A DNA stretch of 14,050 nucleotides from [Eubacterium] saphenum (GCA_004555635.1 SFHN01000015.1:1-14050); one strand, 5' to 3'. Positions 1 to 6,665 are shown, numbered from the stretch's first letter. Translations and numbers: made by a program. The notes: generated by a model from the sequence alone, not told the origin.

Positions 1-1301
1 TTCATAATCCTGCGCGCCGCGGAGTTAATCTGCTGAACCTCCAGCTTGTCGTTAAGCACGATTAGCCCGTTCGGAGTGTTCTCTACTATCGCATCGGAGA
101 AGCTCTCCGCCTTGTCCTTCAGGAACGGCAGGCACATCGACGCCTCCGCCTTGCCCTGATAGATGGCGATGGCCTTTTCCCGGCAGGTGTCATAGCCGCA
201 GGAGCCGCAGTTAAGCTCCTGCGAGGGAGTGAACTTGCCCATCTGATGAAGAATTTCGGTAAGCTCATACTCGGAGGGCTGCGCGCCGCGAAGCTCGATG
301 TACTCGAAACCCTTCTTCATCTTGTTCGGCACGGGCTGCGCAACATCAAAGTCGTATTTGCCCGCGTATTTTGCAACAGAGGTATAGTCCTTTACAATCG
401 AGCGGTGATACTTCTCCATAACCGGACCGCCTATGCAGCTTCCTACGCAGGCGCTCATCTCGATAAAGCAGTGGCTGATTTTTCCCGCTTCAATCTCCTT
501 CAGCGCCGCAATGCAGTTTTCGGTGCCGTCGATAGCAAGGTAGGTATAGCCGGGAACATTCTGCGCCATTGTCTTTAGGATACCGCCGGTTGTCGGGAAA
601 AAGCGTGCGCGGGAGTGGTCGCGGGCTTTCTCCTCGGCGGGGCGAAGCTCGATTTTCTCGCTCTTAAGCCACTCGGTGAGCTCCTCAAATGTAAGCACCG
701 CGTCAACTATTCCCTCGTAATGCTCCGCCTCGTCCTTCTTAGCAACGCACGGTCCGACAAACACGCACTTTGCGTCGGGCACGCGGCGCTTGATGTCAAG
801 GCAATGCGCCTGCATAGGCGAAACGACGTCTGCAAGGAAGTGCAGAGCGCCGGGGAAATACTTCTGTATAAGCAGGTTTACGGAATGGCAGCAGGAGGAA
901 ATCACGATGTCCCTTTTCTCCTCCGAAAGAAGCCGCTCGTACTCGGTCTTTACCATTGAAGCGCCGATTGCGGTTTCCTCTACGTCGGCAAAGCCGAGCT
1001 TTTTGAGCGCCTCGCGCATCTGCTCGATTCCTACGCCGTCGTAGTTTGCAATAAACGAGGGCGCAAGGCTGACGTAAACGGGCGCTCCACTGCTAAGCAG
1101 TACGCGCACCTTTTCTGTTTCGTTTACAATCTCCTTTGCATTCTGCGGGCAGACAACAAAGCACTGACCGCAGAGTATGCACTCGTTGCCGATTATATGC
1201 GCCTGATTCCCCGAAAAGCGGATTGACTTTACGGGGCAATGGCGTATGCATTTGTAGCAGTTTTTGCAGTTTGATTTTTTAAGGGTAAGGCAGTTTGCCA
1301 T
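1..1301 (-). CDS. Sensory-type [FeFe]-hydrogenase with PAS domain (HydS-like), C-terminus cut by window edge
   Basis: The 433 residues visible match a [FeFe]-hydrogenase of the sensory (group C) layout. Two [4Fe-4S] ferredoxin motifs come first (Cys12/15/18/22 and 41/44/47/51). The H-cluster domain carries modified signature loops: SSCCHSV (Cys137/138), GPCVAKKDEA (Cys185) and EMSACVGSCIGG (Cys285/289). All four H-cluster cysteines are therefore present, but the usual CCPxW of loop 1 is changed. A further [4Fe-4S] domain of the RnfB/PF04060 type follows (Cys365/368/373/390), and a PAS domain begins near residue 400 (ENTPNGLIVLN) and runs off the window. The ATG at 1301 follows a strong SD (AAGGAGG). 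It is the last visible gene of the adhE operon, 5 nt after the second ferredoxin. Sensory hydrogenases are thought to detect H2 or redox state and signal through PAS rather than make bulk H2; that role is inferred here. A group B catalytic enzyme is the main alternative, and the PAS start argues against it. Confidence 0.87.
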   Translation of the reverse strand, partial: MANCLTLKKSNCKNCYKCIRHCPVKSIRFSGNQAHIIGNECILCGQCFVVCPQNAKEIVNETEKVRVLLSSGAPVYVSLAPSFIANYDGVGIEQMREALKKLGFADVEETAIGASMVKTEYERLLSEEKRDIVISSCCHSVNLLIQKYFPGALHFLADVVSPMQAHCLDIKRRVPDAKCVFVGPCVAKKDEAEHYEGIVDAVLTFEELTEWLKSEKIELRPAEEKARDHSRARFFPTTGGILKTMAQNVPGYTYLAIDGTENCIAALKEIEAGKISHCFIEMSACVGSCIGGPVMEKYHRSIVKDYTSVAKYAGKYDFDVAQPVPNKMKKGFEYIELRGAQPSEYELTEILHQMGKFTPSQELNCGSCGYDTCREKAIAIYQGKAEASMCLPFLKDKAESFSDAIVENTPNGLIVLNDKLEVQQINSAARRIM

Positions 1302-1306
1302 GGCGG

Positions 1307-1564
1307 TTATGCCTCCTTTTTCAGCACAGCGAGCACCTGATTCTCAAAAAAGTCCTTGAACGTTTCCTTAGTCACGCCCGTAATGATTTCGTCGTCTACA
1401 CGGACAGTAACGCCCTCACGGTTGCATCTACCCATGCAAAAGCTACCGCAGAGCGTTACCTCATCCGATAAGTTGTGTTCATCAACGGCGTGCTGCAGAA
1501 GCTCTACCACCTGCTCTGAACCCTTCAGATGGCAGGAGCTTCCTACACACACTTCTATAATCAT
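1307..1564 (-). CDS. Thioredoxin-like [2Fe-2S] ferredoxin (NuoE-type), copy 2
   Basis: An 85-residue protein of the NuoE-like, thioredoxin-fold [2Fe-2S] ferredoxin family. The cluster ligands are visible as CVGSSC (C-x4-C) near the N-terminus and FCMGRC (C-x3-C) near residues 42-46. It also has an extra cysteine just before the second pair (LCGSFCMGRC), which copy 1 lacks. Such domains pass electrons between NAD(P)H or ferredoxin and [FeFe]-hydrogenases, as subunits or as free small proteins. It starts 5 nt after the stop of copy 1 and ends 5 nt before the hydrogenase start, so it is almost certainly co-transcribed with both. Its own SD is weak, which suggests translational coupling. It is clearly paralogous to copy 1 (shared VCxGSSCHxKGS and FCMGxC). 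Its role as electron donor or acceptor for the neighbouring hydrogenase is inferred. Confidence 0.88.
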   Translation of the reverse strand: MIIEVCVGSSCHLKGSEQVVELLQHAVDEHNLSDEVTLCGSFCMGRCNREGVTVRVDDEIITGVTKETFKDFFENQVLAVLKKEA

Positions 1565-1569
1565 CTCTG

Positions 1570-1809
1570 TTATACCGCCGCCTTAATCTGCTTCTCGAAG
1601 AACTCCTCGACGGTTTCGGGAGTTACGGAGTGGAAGCTGTCGTCCACCGTTACGCAAACGCCGTCTTGACATTTGCCCATGCAGAATGTACCGCCAAGCT
1701 CAACCTTGTCGCCGAGGTTGTTCTGTGCTATAAGGTACTGAAGCTGCTCTACCACCTGACGGGAGCCTTTAATATGGCAGGAAGAACCGATGCATACTGT
1801 TACTTTCAT
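1570..1809 (-). CDS. Thioredoxin-like [2Fe-2S] ferredoxin (NuoE-type), copy 1
   Basis: A 79-residue stand-alone [2Fe-2S] ferredoxin with a thioredoxin-like fold. The four ligands are CIGSSC (Cys6, Cys11) and FCMGKC. The length fits a single domain with no NuoE helical N-terminus and no fused partner. The start ATG at 1809 has AAGGAG about 11 nt upstream. It follows the kinase gene by 15 nt and precedes the second copy by 5 nt. The pair looks like a local duplication that has diverged: copy 1 lacks the additional cysteine found in copy 2 and has a different C-terminus. It probably shuttles electrons to or from the downstream hydrogenase; this is inferred from family and position. Confidence 0.88.
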   Translation of the reverse strand: MKVTVCIGSSCHIKGSRQVVEQLQYLIAQNNLGDKVELGGTFCMGKCQDGVCVTVDDSFHSVTPETVEEFFEKQIKAAV

Positions 1810-1824
1810 GTTGTCATATTCTCC

Positions 1825-2574
1825 TTATTCGTAATCCACTACATTTGCCCAGCTGAGGAGGAACTCGCGCTCCTTCTCGTTGCCCTTTACGCTCTGCGAA
1901 GCCGCAACAATCGGCATCCACTTCTGAACGTAATGCTTTTCCGTATTGCTCTTTTCGCAGAACAGGTCAAGGTATCTGTCCGCTATCGCGATATCGCCCG
2001 CCAGCCAGAACAGCAGGTAGGTTCTCGCAACGTCTGCGGAAGCGTTGCCCTGTGTAACGTGTGACCAGTCGAGAATATAGGGGGTTCCGTCCTCGGAGAT
2101 TATGATGTTGGAGGGGTTAAAGTCGCCGTGGCATACCTTGTTGTGCTTGGGCATACCCTCAAGGCGGGTGTGGAGGTCGTAGCGGGTCGTTGCGTCAAGC
2201 TCGCTGAGGCTGATTTTCGCGTTCATCTTGTCCTTAAGCTTGTAAAGCATAGGGCAGGTCTTGGAGTGAACGGTAAGCTGAAGGTCAACGAAAAGGTTGA
2301 GGTACTCCTCAAGCTTCTCGGGATTCTCCTGCATAAGCTGCTGGAGGGTCTTGCCCTTGATAAACTCGGACACGATTGCCCACTTGCCGTCAACCATCGT
2401 TACTTCGAGAACCTTGGGGATATTCAGACCTGTTTCCTCGATACGAGACTGGTTAAGCGCCTCGTTGAGGATATCTGACTTGGAGTAGTTTTCGTTGAAC
2501 ACCTTTACGCAGCGGTCGCCGTCGCGGTAAATGGTCTTGGTGTTTCTTACTGCTATAACTCTGTCGAAGCTCAT
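1825..2574 (-). CDS. Small APH/choline-kinase-fold phosphotransferase
   Basis: A 249-residue soluble protein of the aminoglycoside phosphotransferase/choline kinase family (PF01636). The Brenner-type catalytic loop is intact as CHGDFNPSNI, with catalytic Asp151 and Asn156. The metal-binding Asp169 follows in ILDW, and Lys24 in RCVKVF is the likely ATP-binding lysine. The length is close to the minimum for the fold. The family phosphorylates small molecules (antibiotics, choline, sugars) and sometimes proteins, so the substrate cannot be read from sequence. The ATG at 2574 has AGGAGG overlapping the adhE stop codon. Its place between adhE and the ferredoxin/hydrogenase genes is more telling than its fold: it suggests a signalling or metabolic role tied to fermentation rather than drug resistance. 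That is inference. Confidence 0.85.
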   Translation of the reverse strand: MSFDRVIAVRNTKTIYRDGDRCVKVFNENYSKSDILNEALNQSRIEETGLNIPKVLEVTMVDGKWAIVSEFIKGKTLQQLMQENPEKLEEYLNLFVDLQLTVHSKTCPMLYKLKDKMNAKISLSELDATTRYDLHTRLEGMPKHNKVCHGDFNPSNIIISEDGTPYILDWSHVTQGNASADVARTYLLFWLAGDIAIADRYLDLFCEKSNTEKHYVQKWMPIVAASQSVKGNEKEREFLLSWANVVDYE

Positions 2575-2586
2575 AGTGCGTCCTCC

Positions 2587-5313
2587 TTACTTCTTAGCCT
2601 TGCCTGCGGGCTTCTTTGCTGCGGGCTTAGCTGCCTTAGCTGTCTTAGCGGGTGCTGCGGGGGCCTTTTCAAGCTGTGTCGCATCGGGCATTTCGGTTTC
2701 AACAAACTTCTTGCCGTAGTATGCATTGGTGTACATCTGCTTGATTTCGCTGAGGAGGGGGTATCTGGGGTTAGCGCCGGTGCACTGGTCATCGAACGCC
2801 TGAACGGTCATATCGTCGAGTCTGTCAAAGAAGTCCTTCTCGTCGGGAACGTAATCCTTGATTGTGGGCTTAATGCCAACCCTAGCCTTAAGCTCGTCAA
2901 TTGCCTTGATGAGGTTCTCGAGCTTCTCTGCGTCGGTTCTGCCCTTAATTCCGAGATAGTCTGCAACCTCTGCGTAGCGAGCGAGGGTGTGCGGGTGGTC
3001 GTACTGAGAGAAGGTACCCATCTTAACGGGAGTTTCCGCAGCGTTGAAGCGAAGAACCTCGTCAATCATAAGTGCGTTTGCTACGCCGTGAGGCAGGTGG
3101 TGGAACGCGCCGAGCTTGTGCGCCATAGAGTGGCATACGCCGAGGAATGCGTTTGCAAACGCCATACCTGCCATTGTAGCAGCGTTTGCCATCTTCTCGC
3201 GTGCAACGGGGTCGTTCGGACCGTTGTCATATGCGCGGGGCAGATACTCGAATATCACCTTGAGTGCGCGGAGTGCAAGGCTGTCGGTGTAGTCGGTAGC
3301 GAGCATAGAAGCGTATGCCTCGAGAGCGTGAGTTACCGCGTCAATACCCGAAGCAGCGGTCAGACCCTTAGGTGCGCTCATATGGAAGTCCGCGTCGATG
3401 ATTGCCATATTGGGAAGCAGCTCGTAGTCTGCAAGCGGGTACTTTACGCCGCTCTTCTCGTCGGTGATAACCGCGAACGGAGTAACCTCGGAGCCTGTAC
3501 CTGCGGAGGTGGGGATTGCAACAAAGTAAGCCTTCTCGCCCATCTTGGGGAAGGTGTAAATTCTCTTGCGGATATCGCTGAAGCGCATTGCCATATCCAT
3601 AAAGTCTGCCTCGGGGTGCTCATAAAGTACCCACATAATCTTCGCTGCGTCCATTGCGGAGCCGCCGCCGAGAGCGATAATGCAGTCGGGAGCGAAGGAG
3701 CGCATCTGGTCTGCACCCGCGAGCGCACAAGCGAGCGTGGGGTCGGGCGCAACATCGAAGAATGTTGTGTGCTGAATGCCCATGCTGTCAAGCTTGTCGG
3801 TAATGGGCTTGGTGTAGCCGTTGTTGTAGAGGAAGCTGTCGGTTACGATGAACGCCTTCTTCTTGCCCATAACGGTCTTAAGCTCGTCAAGAGCAACGGG
3901 CAGGCAGCCCTTCTTAATGTAAATCTTCTCGGGTGCTCTGAACCAAAGCATATTCTCTCTCCTCTCAGCTACGGTCTTTATATTTATAAGGTGCTTTACG
4001 CCGACGTTCTCCGATACGGAGTTGCCGCCCCACGAGCCGCAGCCGAGGGTGAGCGAGGGCGCAAGCTTGAAGTTGTACAGGTCGCCGATACCGCCCTGGG
4101 AGGAGGGAGTGTTTACGAGAATACGGCAGGTCTTCATTCTGCTTGCAAACTCGTTAATTTTCTCCTTCTCGGTAACTGCGTTGAGGTAGATAGAGGAGGT
4201 GTGTCCGTAGCCGCCGTCAGCGATGAGCTGCTGCGCCTTCTCGAAAGCGTCGGTGATGTTCTTTGCCTTGTACATAGCGAGTACGGGAGAAAGCTTCTCA
4301 TGTGCAAACTCCTCGGAAAGCTCTACGCTCTCAACCTCGCCGATGAGGATTTTTGTGCCTGCGGGAACGGTTACACCTGCGAGAGCCGCAATCTTTGCAG
4401 CGGGCTGACCGACAATCTTAGCGTTGAGCGCGCCGTTGATGATGATTGTCTTGCGAACCTTCTCGGTTTCCGCGGGGTCAAGGAAGTAGCAGCCGCGCGC
4501 TGCAAACTCCTTCTTTACCTTATCGTAAATCTTGTCGATAACGATAACCGACTGCTCGGAAGCGCAAATCATACCGTTATCAAATGTCTTGGAGTGAATG
4601 ATAGAGCTTACCGCAAGGTTGATGTCTGCGGTGTCGTCGATGATAGCGGGAGTGTTGCCTGCGCCAACGCCGAGAGCGGGCTTGCCGCTGGAGTATGCAG
4701 CCTTAACCATTCCGGGGCCGCCTGTTGCGAGGATAATGTCAGCTTCCTTCATTACAAGGTTTGTCATATCGAGCGAGGGAACGTCAATCCACGCGATGAT
4801 GTCCTCGGGAGCGCCCGCAGCAACCGCCGCCTCAAGAACGAGCTTCGCAGCTGCGATGGTGCAGTTCTTTGCACGGGGGTGGGGGCTGATGATAATGCCG
4901 TTTCTGGTCTTAAGTGCGATAAGGGACTTGAATATCGCGGTGGAAGTGGGGTTTGTGGTAGGAATAACCGCTGCGATTACGCCGATAGGCTCCGCAACCT
5001 TCTTAGTGCCGTATGCCTTGTCCTCTTCGATAACGCCGCAGGTCTTGGTGTTACGATATGCGTTGTAGATATACTCCGAAGCGTAGTGATTCTTGATGAC
5101 CTTGTCCTCGACAATGCCCATACCCGTTTCCTCTACCGCAAGCTGCGCGAGCGGGATTCGAGCCTTGTTTGCAGCAGTTGCCGCCGCAAGGAAAATAGCG
5201 TCAACCTGCTCCTGGGTGTAGGTGGCGAATTTCTGCTGCGCCGCGCGAACTCGTGCGATTGCAGCTTCGAGCGCCTCTACGCCGTCAACCTTTACATACT
5301 GCTTTTCGTTCAT
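2587..5313 (-). CDS. adhE: Bifunctional acetaldehyde-CoA/alcohol dehydrogenase AdhE
   Basis: This 908-residue enzyme reduces acetyl-CoA to acetaldehyde and then ethanol, using two NADH, and is the main electron sink of ethanol fermentation. The N-terminal aldehyde dehydrogenase domain (about 1-440) has the catalytic Cys250 in FDNGMICASEQS and the ATGGPGMVKAAYSSGKPALG segment from residue 196. A linker leads to the Fe-dependent alcohol dehydrogenase domain (about 455-870), with the nucleotide motif ALGGGSAMDAAK near 549 and iron ligands Asp658, His662, His728 and His742. The ligand spacing equals that of E. coli AdhE. AdhE usually forms spirosome filaments. The start ATG has AGGAGG 7 nt upstream. 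It is the first gene of a five-gene cluster. An odd feature is the last 30 residues, a Lys/Ala/Pro-rich tail resembling histone H1, beyond the normal end of the domain. Rex, and perhaps the adjacent LysR protein, probably control it. Confidence 0.97.
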   Translation of the reverse strand: MNEKQYVKVDGVEALEAAIARVRAAQQKFATYTQEQVDAIFLAAATAANKARIPLAQLAVEETGMGIVEDKVIKNHYASEYIYNAYRNTKTCGVIEEDKAYGTKKVAEPIGVIAAVIPTTNPTSTAIFKSLIALKTRNGIIISPHPRAKNCTIAAAKLVLEAAVAAGAPEDIIAWIDVPSLDMTNLVMKEADIILATGGPGMVKAAYSSGKPALGVGAGNTPAIIDDTADINLAVSSIIHSKTFDNGMICASEQSVIVIDKIYDKVKKEFAARGCYFLDPAETEKVRKTIIINGALNAKIVGQPAAKIAALAGVTVPAGTKILIGEVESVELSEEFAHEKLSPVLAMYKAKNITDAFEKAQQLIADGGYGHTSSIYLNAVTEKEKINEFASRMKTCRILVNTPSSQGGIGDLYNFKLAPSLTLGCGSWGGNSVSENVGVKHLINIKTVAERRENMLWFRAPEKIYIKKGCLPVALDELKTVMGKKKAFIVTDSFLYNNGYTKPITDKLDSMGIQHTTFFDVAPDPTLACALAGADQMRSFAPDCIIALGGGSAMDAAKIMWVLYEHPEADFMDMAMRFSDIRKRIYTFPKMGEKAYFVAIPTSAGTGSEVTPFAVITDEKSGVKYPLADYELLPNMAIIDADFHMSAPKGLTAASGIDAVTHALEAYASMLATDYTDSLALRALKVIFEYLPRAYDNGPNDPVAREKMANAATMAGMAFANAFLGVCHSMAHKLGAFHHLPHGVANALMIDEVLRFNAAETPVKMGTFSQYDHPHTLARYAEVADYLGIKGRTDAEKLENLIKAIDELKARVGIKPTIKDYVPDEKDFFDRLDDMTVQAFDDQCTGANPRYPLLSEIKQMYTNAYYGKKFVETEMPDATQLEKAPAAPAKTAKAAKPAAKKPAGKAKK

Positions 5314-5372
5314 GGTTTTATCCTCCTGAAAATGTTCGGGGAACTCCCCGTCGATTACTTGGTAAAATGCTT

Positions 5373-5389
5373 GGGAAAGCGCTTTGCCC
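5373..5389 (-). promoter_or_regulatory. Possible CcpA-like (cre) palindrome in the adhE leader
   Basis: GGGAAAGCGCTTTGCCC contains the palindromic core AAAGCGCTTT typical of catabolite-response elements. The outer TG and CA positions of the cre consensus do not match. It lies about 60 nt upstream of the adhE start, downstream of the predicted transcription start, where CcpA could act as a roadblock. It could equally be an RNA stem. Confidence 0.25.
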
Positions 5390-5390
5390 T

Positions 5391-5411
5391 GCGGAATTAT
5401 TCCGCTTTTTT
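5391..5411 (+). terminator. Terminator-like palindrome inside the adhE leader
   Basis: GCGGAATTATTCCGC is a perfect inverted repeat followed on the plus strand by six T residues, the form of a Rho-independent terminator for plus-strand transcription. It lies in the 5' untranslated region of adhE, which is read from the other strand. No plus-strand gene ends here. It may block antisense transcription or simply fold in the leader RNA. Confidence 0.35.
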
Positions 5412-5439
5412 CGTCGGGCTTCTGTTCCTTTCCCTTCGC

Positions 5440-5457
5440 TTGTTAATATTTTAACAC
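5440..5457 (-). promoter_or_regulatory. Rex operator overlapping the adhE -10 box
   Basis: The plus-strand sequence TTGTTAATATTTTAACAC matches the clostridial Rex consensus TTGTTAAnnnnTTAACAA at every specified base but the last. It covers the predicted -10 hexamer of the adhE promoter. Rex represses fermentation genes when the NADH/NAD+ ratio is low and leaves its site when NADH rises, which fits an NADH-consuming ethanol operon. No rex gene lies in the window. Confidence 0.8.
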
Positions 5458-5476
5458 ATCTTTTTTATAATGTGAA
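5448..5476 (-). promoter_or_regulatory. adhE operon promoter
   Basis: Read on the minus strand, TTCACA (5471-5476) and TAAAAT (5448-5453) are separated by exactly 17 bp, a good sigma-A promoter. Transcription should start near 5441, giving a leader of roughly 125 nt before the adhE ATG. The leader holds a CGGGGA/TCCCCG hairpin close upstream of the SD, and two further palindromes. Confidence 0.65.
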
Positions 5477-5490
5477 TTACTTTTTCGTAT

Positions 5491-5518
5491 ATAACAGCGT
5501 TATCATTTTTGATATAAC
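5491..5518. promoter_or_regulatory. Cluster of ATAAC/GTTAT half-sites, candidate LysR-type operator
   Basis: ATAACAGCGTTAT (5491-5503) is a perfect inverted repeat with a 3-bp centre. A third half-site, ATAAC at 5514-5518, makes a second, wider inverted pair with GTTAT (5499-5503). The cluster sits just upstream of the adhE -35 box and 59 bp after the end of the LysR-type gene. Location upstream of -35 fits an activator site of a LysR-type protein; which protein binds is inferred. Confidence 0.4.
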
Positions 5519-5576
5519 AAATTTTTAACATTTCTTAAACCAAAAGCCCGCACAGAATAGCTTCGCAGGAGAATAA

Positions 5577-6497
5577 TCAGAGATACTTTCTTTTTGACAG
5601 GCAAACCTCGGTGATAAAGCTCTTGTCCATATCGGTGAGCTTGTAGTCCTTTTTGTAGATAAGCACGTCCCTGTAAACGCGATTGTTTTCCGCGCAGGGA
5701 ATTTGCACCAGCCCATAACGATCAAGCGTTTTCTGCGGGATAGGGCTAACCCACATAAACACCTGCGGGTTTTCCGCAAGAAGGTCGAACTGACTTGCGC
5801 GCTCAAACACAAACACCCTGCGGCGTATGTCATCGGGAAGCTCCTCCTTTTTTACGGCGGCAGCGGGAAGCGACGGCACATAGGGGTCGGCATGGGCGAT
5901 TTCGATAAGCTCGCACAGGTCGGAATAACGCACCTCGCGCAGCATTGTTAGCGGGCTGTCGCTACGCGCAACGAGGACGTAGCTGAACTCCGCGATAAGC
6001 TCGGACCTCAGTCCCTTTTCCTCAAACAGCTCACTGTAATATTTCTCATATGTCGAAGCGTAGCGCACTAGACCAAGACGATAATCCTCATATAGAATGT
6101 TCTTTATCGCGCGAAGGGAATTTGTTTCCTTGTAAAAAATCTCGCAGGAGTCGCTGTTTATCCCCTTTACGAAATTCGCAAACGCTTCGGAAATATATGT
6201 CGCGCGCGGAACGGACACTGAGAAATGCCGCTTCATCGGTATTCCCTTTTTATACATACGTTCAACGCTGTCAATCTGCGAAAGAATTGCGTTAGCATAG
6301 CCGACAAACTCCTCGCCCTGCGGGGTGAGGCTCATTCCCTTTGAGGAGCGCTCGAAAATCGTTATGCCGAGGTCACTTTCAAGCTCCTTTATCGAACGGC
6401 TCAGGTTCGGCTGAGCAATAAGCAGCGTTTCCGACGCTTTGTTTATCGAGCCTGTTTTCGCAACCTCAACGGCGTATTTCAGGTGTAGCAGATTCAT
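5577..6497 (-). CDS. LysR-type transcriptional regulator
   Basis: A 306-residue regulator. The N-terminal winged helix-turn-helix of the LysR family is plain: LKYAVEVAKTGSINKASETL, then QPNLSRSIKELE and ITIFERSSKGMSLTPQGEEF. The rest forms the effector-binding domain. An in-frame start exists 30 codons upstream at 6587, but it lies within the -35 box of the consensus promoter and the family begins at the MNLLHLK start, so the ATG at 6497 is chosen. Its SD is weak (AAAGG, 12 nt away). Unlike most LysR genes it is not divergent from its likely target: it lies directly upstream of adhE in the same direction, with 263 nt between them that carry the adhE promoter and candidate operators. The effector is unknown. 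Control of the adhE operon is inferred from position. Confidence 0.93.
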   Translation of the reverse strand: MNLLHLKYAVEVAKTGSINKASETLLIAQPNLSRSIKELESDLGITIFERSSKGMSLTPQGEEFVGYANAILSQIDSVERMYKKGIPMKRHFSVSVPRATYISEAFANFVKGINSDSCEIFYKETNSLRAIKNILYEDYRLGLVRYASTYEKYYSELFEEKGLRSELIAEFSYVLVARSDSPLTMLREVRYSDLCELIEIAHADPYVPSLPAAAVKKEELPDDIRRRVFVFERASQFDLLAENPQVFMWVSPIPQKTLDRYGLVQIPCAENNRVYRDVLIYKKDYKLTDMDKSFITEVCLSKRKYL

Positions 6498-6520
6498 AGT
6501 TGCACCGCGCCTTTCACCCT

Positions 6521-6535
6521 TGCGGAAGCTCCGCA
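6521..6535 (-). repeat. Perfect inverted repeat in the leader of the LysR-type gene
   Basis: TGCGGAAGCTCCGCA has 6-bp perfect arms around a 3-nt centre. It lies in the short leader of about 55 nt, between the predicted transcription start and the ATG. It could be an autoregulatory operator or an RNA hairpin. Confidence 0.4.
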
Positions 6536-6558
6536 GGAGATATAATTCTATATACTTT

Positions 6559-6587
6559 ATTATAAGACGAAAAATGACCCTTGTCAA
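6559..6587 (-). promoter_or_regulatory. Consensus promoter of the LysR-type gene
   Basis: The minus strand reads TTGACA (6582-6587), 17 bp, then TATAAT (6559-6564). This is an exact sigma-A consensus with ideal spacing. It gives a leader of about 55 nt to the ATG at 6497 and rules out translation from the upstream in-frame start at 6587. Confidence 0.85.
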
Positions 6588-6627
6588 TAGAATAGCGTAA
6601 TATTTTACAAAACCTGTACATAATCAA

Positions 6628-6657
6628 GCCGCTCCCGACAGCTAAGCCGGAAGCGGC
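6628..6657 (-). terminator. Probable terminator after the TauE/SafE gene pair
   Basis: An interrupted stem (GCCGCT..CCG pairing with CGG..AGCGGC) around a loop of about 10 nt begins 9 nt after the stop of the second permease half gene. The T-tract after it is poor, so termination may be partial. It separates the permease pair from the promoter of the LysR-type gene. Confidence 0.5.
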
Positions 6658-6665
6658 ACATTTGT

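Noticed and set aside
1825..2574. Aminoglycoside resistance gene
   Set aside because: The fold matches, but context and small size point to an operon role, and no resistance-specific motif is seen.
2989..5454. An 821-codon open frame on the plus strand opposite adhE
   Set aside because: It is an exact shadow of adhE with no SD and Cys/Val/Leu-rich low-sense sequence. Codon bias of the true gene leaves this frame open.
5520..5576. Terminator after the LysR-type gene
   Set aside because: No stable stem with a T-run is visible, so read-through from the regulator gene into adhE cannot be excluded.
6498..6587. N-terminal extension of the LysR-type regulator by 30 residues
   Set aside because: The extension would start inside the -35 box of a perfect promoter and has no family match.
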